A DNA stretch of 7,515 nucleotides from an uncultured Solobacterium sp. (GTDB lineage Bacteria > Bacillota_I > Bacilli_A > Erysipelotrichales > Erysipelotrichaceae). Below, in pieces: positions 5,483-7,515 of the stretch (position 1 is its first letter; each line of letters opens with the position of its first letter). The DNA lies in NCBI GenBank assembly GCA_938041275.1, contig CALISH010000099.1:1-7515 (forward strand), in the 5' to 3' direction. The translations under genes were made by a program, and so were the position numbers. Under the pieces are notes generated by a model. The model was not told the DNA's origin. It saw only the letters and a list, made by a program, of their open reading frames with translations, and ran no database searches.

Positions 5483-5553
5483 GCGAGCATAATTTAATGG
5501 TAGAATGCAACCTTCCCAAGGTTGATGTGCGGGTTCGATTCCCGTTGCTCGCT
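5483..5553 (+). tRNA. tRNA-Gly (anticodon CCC)
   Basis: The 71-nt cloverleaf has acceptor GCGAGCA (5483-5489) pairing with TGCTCGC (5546-5552) and discriminator T, typical of glycine tRNAs. The anticodon stem CAACC/GGTTG encloses loop TTCCCAA, so the anticodon is CCC (5515-5517), reading GGG. The T-arm is CGGG/CCCG with TTCGATT. CCA is not encoded. Most low-GC Firmicutes glycine tRNAs carry TCC or GCC, so CCC is a less usual isoacceptor. No U-run terminator separates it from the next gene. Confidence 0.94.
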
Positions 5554-5657
5554 CTTAAAATGAAAATGTTGAAGAAGCGTGTTGCTTTAACATATATTAT
5601 AAATAACTTGCATCATTTTCTTTTCTTTGGAAAATTTTATAAAAGGATATATATTTT

Positions 5658-5873
5658 ATGAAACTAAGTGATTTCTTTGAGAAATATGTAAGAGTGTTTA
5701 CTTGTAATGATTTAATCATTATCGGGGAAGTCATAGACTACTATCCTGCTATTGGCACTGAGTCTGGTGAAGATGAAATTGATATTTTCCCGGATGGAGT
5801 AAATCATATTATTATGTTAAAAGAAAGTGATATTGTAGCAATTGAGGAGATATTCGTAGACTCAAACTCATAG
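5658..5873 (+). CDS. Small acidic Sm-like (LSm-fold) protein, 71 aa
   Basis: The 71 residues resemble small 'LSM domain' proteins of Firmicutes. A V-R-V strand is followed by IIIGEVIDYY, equivalent to the strand with the conserved Gly in Sm motif 1. An acidic SGEDEIDI segment follows, then a hydrophobic strand and a final SDIVAIEEI resembling the Sm2 strand with its closing D-I-x-x-I. The protein is acidic, unlike Hfq, so direct RNA binding is uncertain. AAAGGA (5642-5647) lies 10 nt before the ATG. A possible promoter is TTGAAG (5569-5574), 18 bp, TATATT (5593-5598), but read-through from tRNA-Gly is also possible. It is co-directional with the RNA helicase 173 nt downstream. Family placement is by pattern only. 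Confidence 0.75.
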   Translation: MKLSDFFEKYVRVFTCNDLIIIGEVIDYYPAIGTESGEDEIDIFPDGVNHIIMLKESDIVAIEEIFVDSNS

Positions 5874-6019
5874 TACTCATTGGAATTATAGCAACGGAAT
5901 GCTATCGCAAAACTGTGTTATGGTTGCGCTAATAAGGAATATACAGTAATATCTATGAGTCTTTTATAGAAAACTGATTATACTGGTCGGGAATACAAAA
6001 GCTCGATCAGTTTTTCTTT
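5866..6019 (+). promoter_or_regulatory. Structured leader / attenuator-like region upstream of the RNA helicase
   Basis: The closing helix ACTCATAG (5866-5873, over the stop codon of the Sm-like gene) pairs with CTATGAGT (5953-5960). It encloses hairpins ATAGCA/TGCTAT (5888-5905), CGCAA/TTGCG (5906-5928) and a weak ATAT/ATAT (5939-5952), a branched fold. Next comes AAAACTGA (5970-5977), which can pair with TCAGTTTT (6007-6014) and so compete with the terminator hairpin at 5982-6019. I see no promoter between 6019 and the helicase ATG, and none convincing within the region. This organisation fits transcriptional attenuation or processing. It matches no riboswitch class I recognise. Confidence 0.45.
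5982..6019 (+). terminator. Intrinsic terminator hairpin before the helicase gene
   Basis: A 10-bp stem (5982-5991 with 6002-6011, two G-U pairs) has the 10-nt loop AATACAAAAG and is followed by TTTTCTTT. It could end the Sm-like transcript or act as a regulated attenuator for the helicase, whose start is only 27 nt beyond it. Confidence 0.7.
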
Positions 6020-6046
6020 GATGAGACTAAGAAGCAGAGGAGATTT

Positions 6047-7426
6047 ATGAATTTTACAGATTTAGAACTTAAGGAGCCGATACTGAGTGTTGTTAGTAAG
6101 GCAAAGTATGAAACACCATCACCAATCCAAGAGAAAGCAATTCCTGTTATGTTAGAAGGCAAGGACATCATTGCTTGTGCTCAAACTGGTACAGGTAAGA
6201 CAGCCGCTTTCGCATTGCCAATTTTAAACAAGCTTGAATATAAGAAGAAACATCAGATTCGTGCGTTAGTATTAACACCTACACGTGAGTTGGCTGTTCA
6301 AATCTTTGAGAATTTTAAAAAGTTTGGCAGATATTTGAAACTACGTGCTTGTTGTGTTTATGGTGGTGCACCATCTGGTCCACAAAGAAAAGCACTCCGC
6401 AGTGGTTGTGATATTTTAATTGCGACTCCTGGTCGTTTAAATGACTTTATGGTTCAGGGTGAGATTGTCTTAAGTGATATTGAAATATTTGTACTTGATG
6501 AGGCGGACCGTATGTTGGATATGGGTTTTATCGGTGATGTACGTACAATCGCTAGCCGTATTCCCGAAGTTCGTCAAACTGTTATGTTCTCTGCAACAAT
6601 GCCAAAAGAAATCAAAGAATTAGCTAATGAATTATTACATGACCCAGTGGATATTCGTGTAGCTCCACCAGCAAGTCCGGCTGAAACAATTACCCAGTAT
6701 CTTGTATACTGTGAAAAGGCAGATAAGAAGCGTGTCCTAAAAGATATGCTTGTGAGCCCTGAAGTTACTAAGGCCATTGTATTTACAAGAACTAAGATTG
6801 GTGCTGATCGTTTAACTAAGAAGTTAATAGAAGATGATATCAAAGTTCTTACAATCCATGGTGATAAAACACAAGGTCAACGTCAGAATGCATTACAGCG
6901 ATTTAGAACTAATCAAGTAGATGTATTGGTAGCGACAGATGTTGCGGCACGTGGTATTGATATTTCAGATATTTCACATGTATTCAACTATGATTTACCA
7001 GAGGAAGATGAGTCTTATATCCACCGTATTGGTAGAGCTGGAAGAGCTGGCAAAGAGGGTATTTCTATTTCTCTATGTTGTCATGAAGAATTAGGTTTGC
7101 TTGCGTCAATTGAGAAGATGTTAAAGAAAGAGATTCCATTAATAAAAACGGAATACTCTATCGAATTAAAGCGTAAGAAGGCAAGCGCTGGTAAGTCAAA
7201 TCGTCGTCCACCATTTAAGAAGAAGTCAGATTCTAGAAGTGGTAGTGATAGAAATAAGAAGCGTGATATTAACAAACGTAATGACAATCAGAAACGTGAT
7301 GATGGTGCATCAAATAAATCGTTGCATAAGTCTACAAAGCCAAGCAAGTCGCATAAGTCTGGTGATAAAAAGCCGCGTCATCAATCAAAGAATTACAAGC
7401 CAAGAAAAAAGAATCGTGGTAGATAA
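6047..7426 (+). CDS. DEAD-box ATP-dependent RNA helicase, RhlE-like
   Basis: This cytosolic ATP-driven RNA unwinding enzyme belongs to the group used in ribosome assembly, RNA decay and cold adaptation. All core motifs are intact in its 459 residues: Q motif (Phe3, TPSPIQ at 23-28), motif I AQTGTGKT (45-52), PTRELA (78-83), TPGR (127-130), DEAD (151-154), SAT (182-184), IVFTRT (244-249), ATDVAARGID (296-305) and HRIGRAGR (326-333). DEADRMLDMGF and FSATMP resemble the RhlE subgroup. Residues from about 373 form a Lys/Arg/Ser/Asn-rich, probably disordered tail of some 87 residues; there is no DbpA-type RNA-recognition domain. AGAGGAGA (6036-6043) ends just 3 nt from the ATG, a rather short spacing. 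It probably relies on read-through of the upstream hairpin. CshA is an alternative name. Confidence 0.95.
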   Translation: MNFTDLELKEPILSVVSKAKYETPSPIQEKAIPVMLEGKDIIACAQTGTGKTAAFALPILNKLEYKKKHQIRALVLTPTRELAVQIFENFKKFGRYLKLRACCVYGGAPSGPQRKALRSGCDILIATPGRLNDFMVQGEIVLSDIEIFVLDEADRMLDMGFIGDVRTIASRIPEVRQTVMFSATMPKEIKELANELLHDPVDIRVAPPASPAETITQYLVYCEKADKKRVLKDMLVSPEVTKAIVFTRTKIGADRLTKKLIEDDIKVLTIHGDKTQGQRQNALQRFRTNQVDVLVATDVAARGIDISDISHVFNYDLPEEDESYIHRIGRAGRAGKEGISISLCCHEELGLLASIEKMLKKEIPLIKTEYSIELKRKKASAGKSNRRPPFKKKSDSRSGSDRNKKRDINKRNDNQKRDDGASNKSLHKSTKPSKSHKSGDKKPRHQSKNYKPRKKNRGR

Positions 7427-7457
7427 AAAATGCAGAGTTGAATCTGCATTTTTGTTT
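7426..7457 (+). terminator. Intrinsic terminator of the helicase gene
   Basis: AAAAATGCAGA (7426-7436) pairs perfectly with TCTGCATTTTT (7443-7453) around loop GTTGAA, followed by GTTT. The stem starts at the last base of the stop codon. The A/T symmetry means it could also work on the opposite strand. The remaining 58 bases to the window end hold no recognisable gene. Confidence 0.9.
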
Positions 7458-7515
7458 ATCGACTATATAAAATTAGTCGGGGTAAGTTATAACCTTTAAA
7501 GAAGTTTGTGGTGTA

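Noticed and set aside
5566..5593. Hairpin after tRNA-Gly considered as a terminator
   Set aside because: The stem is weak and no T-run follows, so it was not listed as a terminator.
6574..7287. Minus-strand open frames inside the helicase gene
   Set aside because: They are antisense to intact helicase motifs and tail. Composition mirrors the coding strand.
7239..7499. Plus-strand open frame overlapping the helicase C-terminus and running past its stop
   Set aside because: It is an alternative frame of the lysine-rich tail that crosses the strong terminator at 7426-7457.
7458..7515. Inverted repeat GACTA...TAGTC and palindrome GTTATAAC near the right edge, considered as a promoter, operator or riboswitch start
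   Set aside because: Arms are too short and AT-rich, no -35/-10 pair with correct spacing is visible, and the downstream gene is outside the window.

Overview
The window is AT-rich bacterial DNA with compact genes, strong AAGGAGG-type ribosome sites, intrinsic terminators with U-runs and tRNA genes that do not encode their CCA ends. Protein content and tRNA style point to a low-GC member of the Bacillota. An Erysipelotrichia-like lineage is my best guess, from general resemblance only. I see no insertion sequence, phage gene, CRISPR array or attachment site. This looks like ordinary chromosomal core DNA with a few unusual regulatory details.

Layout. Positions 1-953 (minus) hold most of a bifunctional NAD(P)HX repair enzyme (Nnr type) that runs off the left edge. 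Divergent from it, 1068-1571 (plus) encodes a protein with a lysine/alanine-rich, histone-H1-like N-terminal tail and an unrecognised C-terminal domain. It ends in a bidirectional terminator shared with an unrecognised multi-pass membrane protein (1602-2081, minus). A 62-bp divergent promoter region then leads to a two-gene operon: a membrane-anchored NusG-domain-II protein (2144-2611) and a Gx-family membrane transporter (2608-3117), joined by an ATGA overlap. Next come tRNA-Trp and tRNA-Glu (minus), transcribed Glu then Trp from one promoter to one terminator. Uridine phosphorylase (3553-4335, plus) is convergent with the adenine glycosylase MutY (4359-5420, minus). A divergent promoter region separates mutY from tRNA-Gly with a CCC anticodon (5483-5553, plus). 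This is followed by a small acidic Sm-like protein (5658-5873), a structured region ending in a terminator-like hairpin (5866-6019), and a RhlE-like DEAD-box RNA helicase (6047-7426) with its own terminator.

Functional themes. Two genes serve repair (metabolite repair by Nnr, oxidised-guanine repair by MutY) and one nucleoside salvage (uridine phosphorylase). The right-hand third (tRNA-Gly, Sm-like protein, RNA helicase) is an RNA-centred neighbourhood with little sign of independent promoters. The most interesting signals are: (1) three genes whose only good promoter puts the predicted RNA start on or within 3 nt of the ATG, with no Shine-Dalgarno sequence, suggesting leaderless mRNAs; (2) a folded leader with a terminator and a competing helix before the helicase; and (3) the H1-like tailed protein. 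None of these was tested by search or computation; they rest on reading the sequence by eye.
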